Made by a program: the position numbers and the translations under genes. This document shows, one piece after another, positions 10,101 through 18,181 of a DNA stretch of 64,000 nt (the stretch's first letter is position 1; every line of letters starts with the position of its first letter). The stretch is from CAXXFQ01 sp963674475 (GTDB taxonomy: Bacteria; Planctomycetota; Planctomycetia; Pirellulales; Thermoguttaceae): the NCBI GenBank assembly GCA_963674475.2, contig CAXXFQ010000024.1, positions 310,001 to 374,000 on the forward strand. Reading direction: 5' to 3'. A model generated the notes under the pieces. The model saw only the letters and a program-made list of their open reading frames with translations, had not been told where the DNA came from and made no database searches.

Positions 10101-10742
10101 GATCCCCATGTTTCCGGAGATCGTCGAATCGACAACCGTCAGCGTCCCGTAGCTGCGAATCCCGCCGCCCTGATTACTTGCCGAGTTTTCCGAGATCGTC
10201 GAATCGGCAACCGTCAGCGTGCCGAGGTTGTAAATCCCGCCACCGTAATCAGCTGTCCCATCGGTGATCGTCAGGCCATTGATAGTGGCGGTGACGTTTT
10301 CGGCGACAAAAAAGACGCCGCTTTGCCCGTTGGCGTCGATCGTCAGCAGCTCTTGTCCGGGGCCTTGGATATCCAAATCATCCGTGATTTCGAGCCGACC
10401 GTTTCCTGCCGTATAGGTGATCGTGCCGGGCACGGGGTCGACGCCATTGGTGAAGAGGGACGAGTCGAATTCGATCAAGTCGACTTCCAAATCGCTTCCG
10501 GCCGGAGCGTCGCAGACGGCGGTATTGTTGTTGGCCGCCTCGATCGCTTCACGCAAGGTGACCATCCCGTCGTCGGCGACCACGTCGTCCAACGAGTCGA
10601 CCATCAAAACCGTGAGCATCCGTCGATCCTCCAGCGGCTCGAGCCGGAGACGATGTCGACGATTGGCCAGATCGCCAAGTCGCGCGAGTTTAGCGGATTT
10701 TTTTTGTGAACGCCGGTCCGTGTTTTTTTTCCATAACGACAT
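4143..10742 (-). CDS. Giant secreted beta-helix surface protein with dockerin-like end
   Basis: 2199 residues. The N-terminus has the planctomycete export motif LEPLEDRRMLT (about 34-44). Three repeat blocks follow. The first has a CSLREA-type start (SLDDVVADDGMVTLREAIEA, about 48-70), many right-handed beta-helix coils with the theme NSTISGN...GGGIYN, and a choice-of-anchor end near 640-720 (DAGDN...PRIIGGTVDIGAFEAG). The second runs from about 720 to 1330. After a linker near 1333-1430, a third CSLREA block (1444-1900) repeats the same plan. An Ig-like domain (1905-2015) and paired Ca-binding loops of dockerin type (DSDGDRDVDFADLF and DIDADGDVDTADLF, 2017-2075) follow. It is probably a cell-surface adhesin or carbohydrate-associated protein. 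The dockerin-like end suggests anchoring or docking. Confidence 0.9.
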   Translation of the reverse strand: MSLWKKNTDRRSQKKSAKLARLGDLANRRHRLRLEPLEDRRMLTVLMVDSLDDVVADDGMVTLREAIEAANNNTAVCDAPAGSDLEVDLIEFDSSLFTNGVDPVPGTITYTAGNGRLEITDDLDIQGPGQELLTIDANGQSGVFFVAENVTATINGLTITDGTADYGGGIYNLGTLTVADSTISENSASNQGGGIRSYGTLTVVDSTISGNMGIGGGIFHDGIGLTVMNSTISENSGTNGLGIVVLDGDLLIDNSVISDNEGDGVHFNGSYCTIRNTLISRNNDGVRFRGGTSSIEGSTITGNSGIGIPDGGDNLTVFDSTVSNNAKGGISSRGDLTVTNSTISHNTSDDADCPGITINGWATIEGSVISDHHNHKGKGGGVLIENGFCTISNTLFSGNSATTFGGGIYLNRGRLTVSDSTFLDNTAAVYDGGAIRSGWNSEFFVSGSYFKGNYAEAGGGAIYCWQGGTGTVVDSVFTKNVSGGHGGAIANTGTLHLSGLTVSENTTTGEGHCVLGGGGISNESVMTIADSTIVGNHAIKGGGIWSRGSLNVVNSQLAGNSAVEGGGAYNCNGGITFTNSTISGNVAESDGGGIFNYSDYSICNDFLRNTIISLNETSSGTEISGSVTSHENCLLGSDPKFVRNPSDGGDGWGDDPSTPEIDEGANDDYGDLRLRPDSTARDAGDNTLAVDADGNPLLYDLNGNPRIIGGTVDIGAFEAGPIIYVDCDAVAGGDGLAWESALNDLQLAMDKAELLNTDDTNCNDIFEIWIAEGTYIPTKLLEAEDARSASFSLLNNVALYGGFEGTETALDQRDWTTHETILSGDLGIQNDTSDNAYTVVYCGEDIETTLDGVTASGSTANGSYSSSHLERRYGGGIFNTGGLTVCNSTITNNTCSSGIHNSGNLTVINTTISGHWGSGITNFGNLIVMNSTISDNQADKGGGILNDGTLVLTNSIVADNWALERGGGIYNKDTLYINNSTISGNSTYGSSYHEYGGGIYNDEGEMTISRSTFSDNSAVHSGGAIANYGNMTVTGSLFQDNNAGEDGGAISNFSHYYSISDGPAMKVSDSTFIGNFAEIGGGGIHNWGKGTVSDSTFTNNTANGHGGAIGNPGTLELSGLFVSGNYTTGRTWGEYGYSYVNYDMGVGGGISNEDCMTIIDSTIVDNFARYGGGVGNILGSLTVVNSTISGNTAEVFGGGVYGSGTTIFHATIIGNVAGSDGGGVYDAERIGNTVIAGNTAPEHPDINVSISDSNFVGTEDGDPMLTAITDEMGRLLYYRPQSGSPLIDAGRVIRRVPSPFYPGRIGLDYDQLGNLRLTDPLPAAVDIGSIELQATPELAVTPSPYFEIHEGESITVDVCLTAVPEGTVEVAIEKQVGSCDDITADLSTILFDATNWNVPQTITVSMTEEVAPGTDHSAVFSLSAPGMDTVRLFMTRPADSRTYVITSLADVVAEDGQVTLREAIEAANTNTAVGDALAGSDSQEDVITFDPALFANGPATITLSGTQLEISDHLTIDGPGEELLTIDANGLSRLFYIDHFVSATLEGLTLTGGSAEDGDAIFGFGISLAINECTISNNLPLSDTEGICFAGGALTINDSTICENSVGITNYAYQIITNSTISNNHLGIRNLGNSTVINSTVSSNTEGGIYNRGNLTVTESLIAENVSGSSEGGGGISNGGFLTIIDSVICKNVAENGCGGGICNHSHMTVTGSTIYGNSTKSGNGGGIYDSYGRFTIINSTICGNSAVNGNGGGVYNKNWSFNSSNLINSTVAGNVAMDGGGIYWESKYNGFFNVNNSIVALNEGGQFGGQTITGNSKNLIDSDPAFIRNPSDGGDGWGDDLETNDIDESANDDYGDLRLRSDSPAIDAGDNALAVDTEGNPLTTDLEGNPRIFGGTVDIGAYESDVNAPPHVTEVTIGQGNGRSAIRRINVSFHEAVLELLNADALQLSNLTTGEAISADAMTVEVDSITSTATLTFPGLPGGRLPDGNYSATILADAVVDPSGNPMAADYTFEFHSFFGDSDGDRDVDFADLFRFRKTYQKTSADVGFDSRFDIDADGDVDTADLFAFRQNYLKALDTTPSSGSQSEATAPILSRMQQAALLPFLTSINTTPPEITYGPVQRPAERGVKVSHDFFASRVGLPEPVSQEPLTANSTLDEGLLTTLAMDLQQRQSNTKKSDDRESEQEKLMAVAYADYE

Positions 10743-11068
10743 GGTCGCTTCTGCCCCTGTTTATACTTTGCGAAGTCACTTTCACGATTTCCGCTTGTCC
10801 CCCTTTTTTCCCGCAACCCGGCACTTCGAACCGGGCGTCTCAAGCAAGGCCGCTTGTGCAACGGTGTCGTTTAGAGTGTGAAATGGTCTTGACCATCTAT
10901 TGCAACAACACCAAGGGAGACAATTTTATTCTAACAGAACAGAAAGAATATCGCAATCGATCTATTTTAAAAGAAGGTACCCTAAAAGAAGGGGGAGATT
11001 GAGGAAGGAATTCTCGCTCTTTTCGCGTATAACGCCATCGCAAGAGCTAAGAAACCGCTCACTCTCTC

Positions 11069-12151
11069 CTACCCCGCCTTCTGCTCATACCAGCTCAAGA
11101 CGCCTCCAAGCTGCTCGTGTCGGACGAGCTCGCCAAGCTCAAGCGTCTCGACTTCTTCCCGCGTCGCTTCGTTGAAGTTCGGCGGAAGAAACCCCGTGCC
11201 GCGGTGCGGTCGCCGGTGGTGGTAGTAATCGAGGTATTCGGTTAGGATGTGTCGGAGGTGGTTTTCGCCGAAGACGAGGAATCGGTCGAGACATTCTCGC
11301 TTGATCGACCCGATAAATCGTTCGCAATGGGCGTTCATATTCGGCGAACGCGGCGGTATTTTTATGGTCTTAAGACCTCCCGACCGGAGCGTTTTGAGAA
11401 ACTTTTTGCAGAACTTGGTGTCCATGTCATGGATGAGATAGCGAGGAGCAACAGCGAATTCGTCGCAGACGACGCACAGGTTGCGCGCCTGCTGGATCAT
11501 CCAGTGTTCGTTCGGGTGCGGTGTCATGCCAAGGATCTTTACCTCGCGCGTGCCCGGGCAGGTCAAGGCCAAAATGTAATATTCAAGACGCCCGATCGGT
11601 GTCCAAACGCTTTTGGTAAAGAAATCGCACGCCAGAAGCGTCTCCTTATGACGACGGAGGAACTCGGCCCAGGTGTTGTTGTCCCGACCGGGCGGATTGG
11701 GTCGAAATCCATTTTCTCGCAAGATGTTGCAGACGGTCCCTCTCTTGATGTCCTTGTAGCCGAGTCGGTAAAGCTCGCCAAGGATGCGTCCCGAACCCCA
11801 GCCCTCGTTTTCCGAGGCGAACTTGACGATCAGGTCACGAATCTCCTGCGGCTTCTTGCGGCGGCCATGCTTTTTGACCTCGGTACGGTCCTGCTTCGGG
11901 TTTCGATCCTCGGCCAACCACCGCATGAGGGTCCGCGGCGACACCAACGAGACAAGCTGGGATGCTTTCGAGCCGAGCTGCTTGGCGTACTTCACCATCC
12001 TCGCCCGCTCCGCCCGAGTCGTATAGATCCGCTTCGGCAAGCGGCTGCGAAGGATCTCGTTTTCCGCCTTGAGAAATTCGATCTGCTTGACCAACTCCGA
12101 CTCGGTTGCCGCCGCCACCGCCAAAAAGACCGATTGAAAAATCGCCTTCAT
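11069..12151 (-). CDS. DDE integrase-core transposase, copy B
   Basis: 360 residues, differing from copy A by only scattered substitutions such as LGSKASQLVS for LGSKATGLVS. All motifs are intact: LLACDFFTKS, LIHDMDTKF and NAHCERFIGSIKREC. Its intactness and high identity to copy A point to recent transposition or duplication. Confidence 0.9.
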   Translation of the reverse strand: MKAIFQSVFLAVAAATESELVKQIEFLKAENEILRSRLPKRIYTTRAERARMVKYAKQLGSKASQLVSLVSPRTLMRWLAEDRNPKQDRTEVKKHGRRKKPQEIRDLIVKFASENEGWGSGRILGELYRLGYKDIKRGTVCNILRENGFRPNPPGRDNNTWAEFLRRHKETLLACDFFTKSVWTPIGRLEYYILALTCPGTREVKILGMTPHPNEHWMIQQARNLCVVCDEFAVAPRYLIHDMDTKFCKKFLKTLRSGGLKTIKIPPRSPNMNAHCERFIGSIKRECLDRFLVFGENHLRHILTEYLDYYHHRRPHRGTGFLPPNFNEATREEVETLELGELVRHEQLGGVLSWYEQKAG

Positions 12152-12563
12152 CGTCTTGCCTCGTCAGGGGTTAACCGGATGACAAGCAATTGTACCCCAC
12201 TGAAATCGCCGCCAAAAAAGCCTTCTGGCGGTTCCAAGTGAGAGGCGGTGTTTTTTGGTCAGCCTGACCCGACAAAAATGACAATTCGAATTCGCTCAAA
12301 TCGGGACCATCAGCAGACATGGAGACCGATGCTCTGAGAGGCGGGCACTGCCGCTCACGTTAGCGAAAATCTCGAGAAAAACGGCTCTACCCGTTTCGCA
12401 TCGCGAAGAAAAAGCCCGGAAACCCCAGGCTTTCATGGAAAACTTTGCCCATCAGTACCCAAGTCCGTTGTACCAATATGGGCACCCTATTTTTAGAGCT
12501 CTCTCTAACTATAGACAGAGTAAAGAGATAGAAAACCACGCCTTCGGTCTACGGAACCGAAGG
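12152..12563. repeat. Leader repeat upstream of the transposase (copy B)
   Basis: Same leader as at 1495-1905, including CCCGACAAAAATGACAATTC and GTACCAATATGGGCACCC, ending in the hairpin. The bases just after the transposase start are the most conserved, and a variable block near 12230-12260 differs between copies. Confidence 0.75.
12541..12563. repeat. Dispersed hairpin repeat, copy 2
   Basis: Perfect CCTTCGGT-7 nt-ACCGAAGG, loop CTACGGA. The coding sequence of the glycosyltransferase on the minus strand ends exactly here. Confidence 0.8.
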
Positions 12564-13099
12564 GAGCCGCCGAAGAGGAATCGCGACCCGTAAACCACGT
12601 CGGCACGCCCTTCGACGACCGGCTGGATCAGGTAGAGGTATTGATTCGGATCGTACTCCAGGTCGGCGTCTTGGATCAGGATAATATCGCCTCGGGCACG
12701 CTCGAAACCGGCACGGACAGCTGCCCCTTTGCCCTGGTTGCGATCCTGGTAGATGACCTCGATCGTATCCTCCGACTCGAGTTCGGCCAGAATCGCTCGG
12801 GTCCCGTCGGTGCTGCCGTCGTCGACCAGGATGATCTGTTTGGGAATTGGGACCGCCTGGATCCGCTCGACGATCTCGCGCAGTGTCGACTCTTCATTGA
12901 AGATCGGCACGACGATCGAGAGGCACAGATCCGAAGGAATTGGATAGATCCCCAGCCGTCGGGCGTTCGCCTCCCCCATCAGTCGAAACGCCGTCTCCAC
13001 ATCCGGATATTCTTTGGAAGGGGATAATGCCGGTATCACGCGAGGTTCGAGAAGTCGGTTCTCGAGAGGATCGGAAGAAGGTGAACGGTGCATCATCAT
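12564..13099 (-). pseudogene. Truncated GT2 glycosyltransferase (dolichyl-phosphate mannose synthase-like)
   Basis: The N-terminal about 178 residues of a family-2 glycosyltransferase are intact: SIVVPIFNEESTLREIV, QIILVDDGSTDGTR, GKGAAVRAGFERARGD and the DxD-like ILIQDADLEYDP. The frame then runs from VVYGSRFLFGGS into the hairpin repeat, gaining about 15 foreign residues before a stop at 12509. Enzymes of this family normally continue well beyond GSRF, so the C-terminal part of the domain and any membrane region are lost. It is probably inactive. Confidence 0.85.
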
Positions 13100-13137
13100 G
13101 GAATATTGCCCCTGACCGGAATCGGTTCGCTTATGCT

Positions 13138-13884
13138 TTACTCGTCTCTGTCAGTACGTCGTTGTTTCAGTAGCCACTCGAATAATTCCGGGTTGCGGTA
13201 GGTGTGCAAGCGGCAGCCGTGCTTGACTCCCGGAAAAATGGTCAACTGGATATTGGTGCCGAGGGGCTTGAGTGCCTCGTACATCTCTTCGGAATACTTT
13301 TTATCAATGACATCATCCTCTTCGCCGTGAAAGACTCGAATCGGCAGGTCCTTGAGTTGATCTGCCTTCTCCGGACAGCCGACCCCGGCTAAGGGAACCA
13401 CGGCGGCGAACCGTTGCGGAGAGTGGGCCGCCCAACTCCACGCCCCTATTCCTCCCATACTGAAGCCGCTGAGATAGACCCGATTCGCGTCGACATTCCA
13501 TTGGTTTAGGATTGTGTCCAAAAACCGGTCCAGGAGTTTTGGTTTCCATCCGTGTTCAGGTGTCTGCGGCGAGACGACGACAAACGGAAACGGACTGCTC
13601 TCGTCGATGTAATCGGTCAGACATGGTCCTTTGAGTTTGTCGAGATCGTTTCCTGTCTCACCCGCCCCGTGCAGAAAGACAATCAGCGGAAAACTTGCTC
13701 CGATTTGACGATAGCCTTCCGGCCGATAGATCAAGTAGGAAAAAGGGTTCTCCCAAGCCGAACAGACCGGATCGACTTGTGCGGATGGCAGTGAACGAAC
13801 GTCGAGCCACGTTCGCGCGGCCAGTCCGGTAAGCGTCCCGACAAAGCAGATCGATAAAAGGAAAATCCATACCTTACGAGACAT
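13138..13884 (-). CDS. Secreted alpha/beta-hydrolase (esterase/phospholipase-like)
   Basis: 248 residues from the ATG at 13884, which overlaps the end of the upstream gene by 11 bases; a longer frame exists but lies within that gene. A signal or anchor segment (WIFLLSICFVGTLTGL) is followed by an esterase fold: oxyanion-region LIVFLHGAGETG, nucleophile elbow GFSMGG, acid in GEEDDVID and His in GVKHGCRLHTY. It is similar in plan to the upstream gene, so the two are likely tandem paralogues exported to the periplasm or surface. Planctomycete relatives are often annotated as carbohydrate esterases; the substrate here is not shown. Confidence 0.85.
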   Translation of the reverse strand: MSRKVWIFLLSICFVGTLTGLAARTWLDVRSLPSAQVDPVCSAWENPFSYLIYRPEGYRQIGASFPLIVFLHGAGETGNDLDKLKGPCLTDYIDESSPFPFVVVSPQTPEHGWKPKLLDRFLDTILNQWNVDANRVYLSGFSMGGIGAWSWAAHSPQRFAAVVPLAGVGCPEKADQLKDLPIRVFHGEEDDVIDKKYSEEMYEALKPLGTNIQLTIFPGVKHGCRLHTYRNPELFEWLLKQRRTDRDE

Positions 13885-14872
13885 GATTACCCTTTTCGCT
13901 TGGGACTTCGTTAGGGGCGCGGTCGGCCGTCTCGGTTCGTGCTTCTTTCGAAGGGGCTGGCCGTTTCGATCTTTTCTGACGCCAGGCGACAATCCCGATC
14001 AAGGCGATACAAGCGACGACTCCTCCTTGCATCGCGATTTCGCTTGCTTTCCAAGGCTTGCGGTATGGCTTTACCCAACATCGCTTGCCACGTTGTTGTT
14101 TGAGCATCCAATCGACGACCTTGCATTCCCGTAATGCGGGGATCCAACTTTTGTGGGAGTTGCTGGGAAATTCAGTGAGATGGGCAACCCCACCCGCTTG
14201 ATTTATTCTTTGGATCGTTTGGCGAACTTTTTCAATCGGAGCGCCGGAATCGTAGGTGCAATTGAACGCCCAGACCGGCGTGTTTTTGAATCGCTCGAGA
14301 CGAGAAAAGTCGCTCATGCCGGTCGACGAAATCGGGCTGATGGCAGCAAATCGATTTGGATAGCGTAAGACTGTTTCCCATACCGCGGTTCCTCCCGCCG
14401 AAATTCCCAAGAGATAAACACGGTCCTTGTCGATCGGATATTCTTTGATGAGGCTGTCGAGTATTTCCATTGCAATGGTGATGGGCGCGTCGTCCTTGCC
14501 TGAGGGGGACTCTGTCGCACTGACTATGGAATGCCCCCAATCGCGGTTGTCTGCCGGGCATTGCGTCGCCAGGACGAAAAAGGGATAACGCTCCAGATGC
14601 TTCGTGTCCTGAAAATGATGTTGCATATGGACAAGTTGGGTTTTATTGTCCGTTCCGCCATCTCCCGCGCCGTGCAGCCAGAGTAGGAGGGGATATTTTT
14701 TGCCCGACTCAAGGGGCTGTGGTACGAAGAGCCGATATTTTATCGTTTCTTTGTCGTAGCGGCCGCCCGTATATTGATACTCTCGCGGCTGAAAGATTTC
14801 GACCACCTTGGAGTCCGAGACGCCTGGCAGCGTGGCCGCAATGAGAAATAATGAGGTCGTGATGTGTGCCAT
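13874..14872 (-). CDS. Secreted alpha/beta-hydrolase with C-terminal membrane anchor
   Basis: 332 residues. A signal peptide (HITTSLFLIAATLPG) is followed by a hydrolase domain with PLLLWLHGAGDGG, nucleophile motif GISAGG near residue 176, a probable acid in CTYDSGAP and a His in SNSHKSW. After the domain there is a basic linker, one membrane helix (GGVVACIALIGIVAW) and a charged tail, so the enzyme is probably anchored. It overlaps the downstream esterase gene by 11 bases, indicating one operon. The substrate is unknown; an exported ester-cleaving role is inferred from the fold. Confidence 0.85.
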   Translation of the reverse strand: MAHITTSLFLIAATLPGVSDSKVVEIFQPREYQYTGGRYDKETIKYRLFVPQPLESGKKYPLLLWLHGAGDGGTDNKTQLVHMQHHFQDTKHLERYPFFVLATQCPADNRDWGHSIVSATESPSGKDDAPITIAMEILDSLIKEYPIDKDRVYLLGISAGGTAVWETVLRYPNRFAAISPISSTGMSDFSRLERFKNTPVWAFNCTYDSGAPIEKVRQTIQRINQAGGVAHLTEFPSNSHKSWIPALRECKVVDWMLKQQRGKRCWVKPYRKPWKASEIAMQGGVVACIALIGIVAWRQKRSKRPAPSKEARTETADRAPNEVPSEKGNHVS

Positions 14873-14928
14873 GATAATCTTTTGCCAAGATCGATATTTG
14901 TAAGTTCGTTTGAGTGGGAGATTAAGTC

Positions 14929-15939
14929 CTATTTCAATTCGGTCATGTCGACGGTTTTTCCATCACGACGATTTGCCAATCTCTGGTGAACGGTGAAATC
15001 GATTGAAAACGGGATGCTGTGGACCGATCCGTCGCAAAAACTCATGTTGAATGTGTGTGGGTGAGAAGACCCCCATGCATAGTGGCGTAAGTCAGCTAAG
15101 TATCTTTCTGCATCGGAAGCACGCGTGTCCGGGTTGGGCAAAGCTTCGTTGTCGTGTCGAGTGTAGGTGTAGCGAATCGTGTCCGCATCGTGTCCGTGGT
15201 ACATTGATTGATTGTCGCCGGGGTCGTAATCGGTAAAGCAATTGCAATGTTTTTCTCCAAAAAGATAGGTCGAGCTGAGTCCGTCTGAAATCTGTTGGCA
15301 GGTAATCTCACTTCGCTGAAAAACCACCCCCTTGAACTCGGAAGCATCGATCCATTCATACTGTCCCTGATCCGCTTGTTCGTAATTCACCGGACCTTTA
15401 TTGCTCCCTTGAGGGCAAATATCCCCTCCGTTGGCCGCATAGCAAGTTTTGGCGACCATTTCAGGATTGGCGTAATTCCCCGGCGCTTGATCTTGGCTCG
15501 GCCAAAACCGATAGGTTTTGCATGGCCGTCGGGTTGGGCAGTTGAACACCGGCAATGGAGTTTCGCAAAGACGCCGGGCCGACTCGATTTTGGTTTTCCA
15601 TTCTTCGCCCGCTCCCAACTTGTAGAGATGTTCCTGTTCGAGATATGGCAAGAGTTGATAGCACCAGCTCCCCGGCTGATTCGCCCCAACCCCACGATCC
15701 GGATCCCCCGTCCACATCCGTCCCCATCCCCCGCTCGGAAAATGCCCATGGGTCGATTCGTGATGGACCGCCGCCATCGCCAGTTGACGCAGATGATTTT
15801 GGCAACTCGTATTACGCGCCGCCTCTCGAGACATCTGTACCGCCGGGAGCATCATCTGGACCATCAGTCCAATAATCGCAATCACCACCAAAAGCTCAAC
15901 CAAGCTAAACCCACGAAACCGTCGACATCGATACCCCAT
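14929..15939 (-). CDS. DUF1559 family prepilin-like protein
   Basis: 336 residues with the type IV prepilin-like N-terminal signal GFSLVELLVVIAIIGLM at residues 10-26, then the DUF1559 body: AARNTSCQNHLRQLAMAAVH, HGHFPSGGWG and a C-terminal HPHTFNMSFCDGSVHSI. This is one of the most expanded families in planctomycetes; members are thought to be exported pseudopilin-like surface proteins. It lies 56 bases downstream of no obvious partner and may form part of the long minus-strand run. The function is not established. Confidence 0.92.
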   Translation of the reverse strand: MGYRCRRFRGFSLVELLVVIAIIGLMVQMMLPAVQMSREAARNTSCQNHLRQLAMAAVHHESTHGHFPSGGWGRMWTGDPDRGVGANQPGSWCYQLLPYLEQEHLYKLGAGEEWKTKIESARRLCETPLPVFNCPTRRPCKTYRFWPSQDQAPGNYANPEMVAKTCYAANGGDICPQGSNKGPVNYEQADQGQYEWIDASEFKGVVFQRSEITCQQISDGLSSTYLFGEKHCNCFTDYDPGDNQSMYHGHDADTIRYTYTRHDNEALPNPDTRASDAERYLADLRHYAWGSSHPHTFNMSFCDGSVHSIPFSIDFTVHQRLANRRDGKTVDMTELK

Positions 15940-15999
15940 TACACAACCCTTTTTGAAAAGAAAAAAAATTACGAAATCTCCGTCCCAACCGCTCCTCCC

Positions 16000-16239
16000 T
16001 CACTTCCGATCCCGCATGGCAATGATCGAAAACAAAGCCACCACCACAATCAAATTCGCCAGAAACCACCCCATCCGAGACCAATTCCGAACGTCAACAT
16101 ACCAGATAACACTGGATGTGAACCATGCCAGACCGTTCCACACAGGCGTGATAAGCCCGCACATCAGCAAGACGACACTCGTCAGAAGTAACCAACCTTC
16201 TATACCGAGATGGAAACTTGTTTTTTCGTTATTATCCAT
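16000..16239 (-). CDS. Small two-helix membrane protein
   Basis: 79 residues with two hydrophobic helices, WLLLTSVVLLMCGLI (about 16-30) and GWFLANLIVVVALFSII (about 57-73), separated by WNGLAWFTSSVIWYVDVRNW. The short polar N-terminus MDNNEKTSFH follows an AGGAAGGTCAC-type ribosome site. No family is recognised. It lies upstream of the DUF1559 gene on the same strand. Confidence 0.6.
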   Translation of the reverse strand: MDNNEKTSFHLGIEGWLLLTSVVLLMCGLITPVWNGLAWFTSSVIWYVDVRNWSRMGWFLANLIVVVALFSIIAMRDRK

Positions 16240-16349
16240 GTGACCTTCCTGTATTCCTTATAGGTAATATCCAAAATAATATTTTTTGGACCAATTGCTA
16301 TACTTATTCTTTCCAGTCATGGCTTTATAAGCAAGCGAATGAAGGGAGA

Positions 16350-17762
16350 TTAGCTTTGTTTCATGGGGGCTGCGTTTCCTTGTAGTTCCCGAAGATTGCT
16401 GATCTTTTCCAATAAAACTTTGCAATCCTTGTAGTTGAAATCCAGACAAGCCAGTGCCGTAAGATGGGTTTCTGCTGTGTCGATGTCGTTGAGTACTACT
16501 GCAAGACGACCACCCAGGTGCAATGCTTGTTTCCTATTGTAAGTGTCGTGGTCCGGGATCTCTCGAATCGCCGCTTCGTAGTGGCTCATTGCTAGTGGAT
16601 ATTGCTTGAGTTGTTGAAAGCATTGTCCCAACGCAAGCAAGGCCACTCCTGTTCGGGCAGAATCCTTTTTCGCAATTTGCAGTTGCTCAATTGCTTCAGG
16701 ATATCGCTTGGCCATCATGAAACGAAAGCCCAGTTCAAATCTGAAACGGAAGTTTCCCGGATATCGTTTTACACGTCTACCGCAAACTTCCAAGTCCTTT
16801 GCAAAAAATGCTTGCTGAAGCCGCTTCTTTTCTGAAGCGTCTTCTGTGTGCATAACTCTCTGTCGCAGATGGCGAAGCTGGACATCATCCCAGCGTTCCA
16901 GGATATCGGGATCACCTTCAGAGTTTTCATATGCCCGACGCAAGGCGTCTTCAGCGTCCCCATAACGTTCCTCATTGAGAAGGATCTGGGCAAGGTCAAG
17001 ATAATGATCGACATTGTCAGGTTCTTCATCAATCATTTGCTGAATCTTTTCCGTACGGGCCATTTCCTCGCGTTGCTTGGCTTTAAAACGAATTTTTTTC
17101 ACAACGACATCATTTTCGGCGGGCACATCGAGATCTTCACGCGACACGACTTTCTTGAGTGAAAGATCCCCAATCGCTTTCTCTGCCTCCTCATTGTCAG
17201 GCAAAACTTCCTCCACGCGGTGCCAAAAGTCAATTGCCTGGTCGATACGTCCGCGTTCCGCAAGGGCCTTAGCCATGAGACGATTGCATGCGGGATCCCT
17301 TGGTGACCCAATGAGTGCTGTCTTTAAGTAAAAAAGTTCGCTTTGAAGATGCCCCAATCTCTTCGTTGCCGTGGCCATCCCGGTCAATGCTGGGATGTCC
17401 CAAGGATTCACCGTTAGCACTTCCAGACCGTACTTGATTACCTCCCTCCACTGCTTGTTATCCAGTGCTTTTTTCAATGAAGCACGCGCACCCAACTTCT
17501 TAAATTTCGCTAGCGAGCACCCTTTTTTGTTGTTGCCGTATTTTTTGGATAGATTCTCAAAGTAGGCAGAAATATACTCTTTGTTGCCCGGATCGCCCAG
17601 GACGCATTGAGCAAGCATTTCTGCAACATAGACGGGGTCTTTTGGCTTGAGCGATTCGGCTGTTGCGTGCTCATAAAGCTTTTCCAACCTGGCGCGCATG
17701 GCAGGAGAAAGAGATTGACGCCCGTTGCATTTATCTTTTGAAGCATGTTTTTCAGTAGGCAT
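16350..17762 (-). CDS. TPR-repeat protein
   Basis: 470 residues with no signal peptide. Several tetratricopeptide-like pairs are visible: NVDHYLDLAQILLNEERYGD, FRFELGFRFMMAKRYPEAIE and ALGQCFQQLKQYPLAMSHYE. A charged coiled segment lies near 225-245 (KIRFKAKQREEMARTEKI). This looks like the conserved cytoplasmic TPR protein found in many planctomycetes. A scaffold role is likely and partners are unknown. The start at MPTEKHASKDKC is the first ATG. Confidence 0.85.
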   Translation of the reverse strand: MPTEKHASKDKCNGRQSLSPAMRARLEKLYEHATAESLKPKDPVYVAEMLAQCVLGDPGNKEYISAYFENLSKKYGNNKKGCSLAKFKKLGARASLKKALDNKQWREVIKYGLEVLTVNPWDIPALTGMATATKRLGHLQSELFYLKTALIGSPRDPACNRLMAKALAERGRIDQAIDFWHRVEEVLPDNEEAEKAIGDLSLKKVVSREDLDVPAENDVVVKKIRFKAKQREEMARTEKIQQMIDEEPDNVDHYLDLAQILLNEERYGDAEDALRRAYENSEGDPDILERWDDVQLRHLRQRVMHTEDASEKKRLQQAFFAKDLEVCGRRVKRYPGNFRFRFELGFRFMMAKRYPEAIEQLQIAKKDSARTGVALLALGQCFQQLKQYPLAMSHYEAAIREIPDHDTYNRKQALHLGGRLAVVLNDIDTAETHLTALACLDFNYKDCKVLLEKISNLRELQGNAAPMKQS

Positions 17763-18181
17763 GAAGTGTTTCCATTTGAAAGTGTCTGGAATTTTGCGCT
17801 CTTTGATTTCGGGTAGCCTTAGGTTCTGGCAGGAAGATTCTCTTCTCCCTCATGGGTGAAGCCGTAAAGTTTTCCTATCTCGGTCTGTTGTCGCGATCGG
17901 TTATTCCTGCCTGCCTTACCGCTTTTGATTTTTTTCTCCCAATCGAGTCATGTCCAGATAACGACGTGCGCCCCACTTGGTGCCGGCAATATGACGTAAT
18001 CTTGTGAACTCCGGGCTGTTGTTGCTACGGATGTGCTTCGGAGCTCATCGGCATATAAAAAAGGTTGACCAGCATCCCCACGACCTTATTGGTATCACAC
18101 AGCATTCCCAGCGCATTGAAAAGCCCAGATTACATTGTTTCTCATAGCATATGGAGCAAGTTTTGGGAGCACCCAAAACAC
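17763..18181. other. Non-coding stretch
   Basis: About 420 bases between the TPR gene and a small membrane gene. Frames here are short and show no protein-like pattern. No RNA gene or terminator was recognised. Confidence 0.5.

Larger units (their letters stand above)
11025..12563 (-). mobile_element. Integrase-core IS, copy B, with leader and hairpin repeat
   Basis: Near-identical second copy of the element at 367-1905. The similarity starts near GCGTATAACGCCATCGCAAG and ends at the hairpin at 12541-12563, where a glycosyltransferase gene is cut. The left flank (10743-11024) is non-coding. Confidence 0.7.

Noticed and set aside
10743..11024. GTGTGAAATGGTCT near 10876 as another IS3-type end, because of similarity to the start of the window
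   Set aside because: Only about 14 bases match and the following sequence differs, so it is probably chance.
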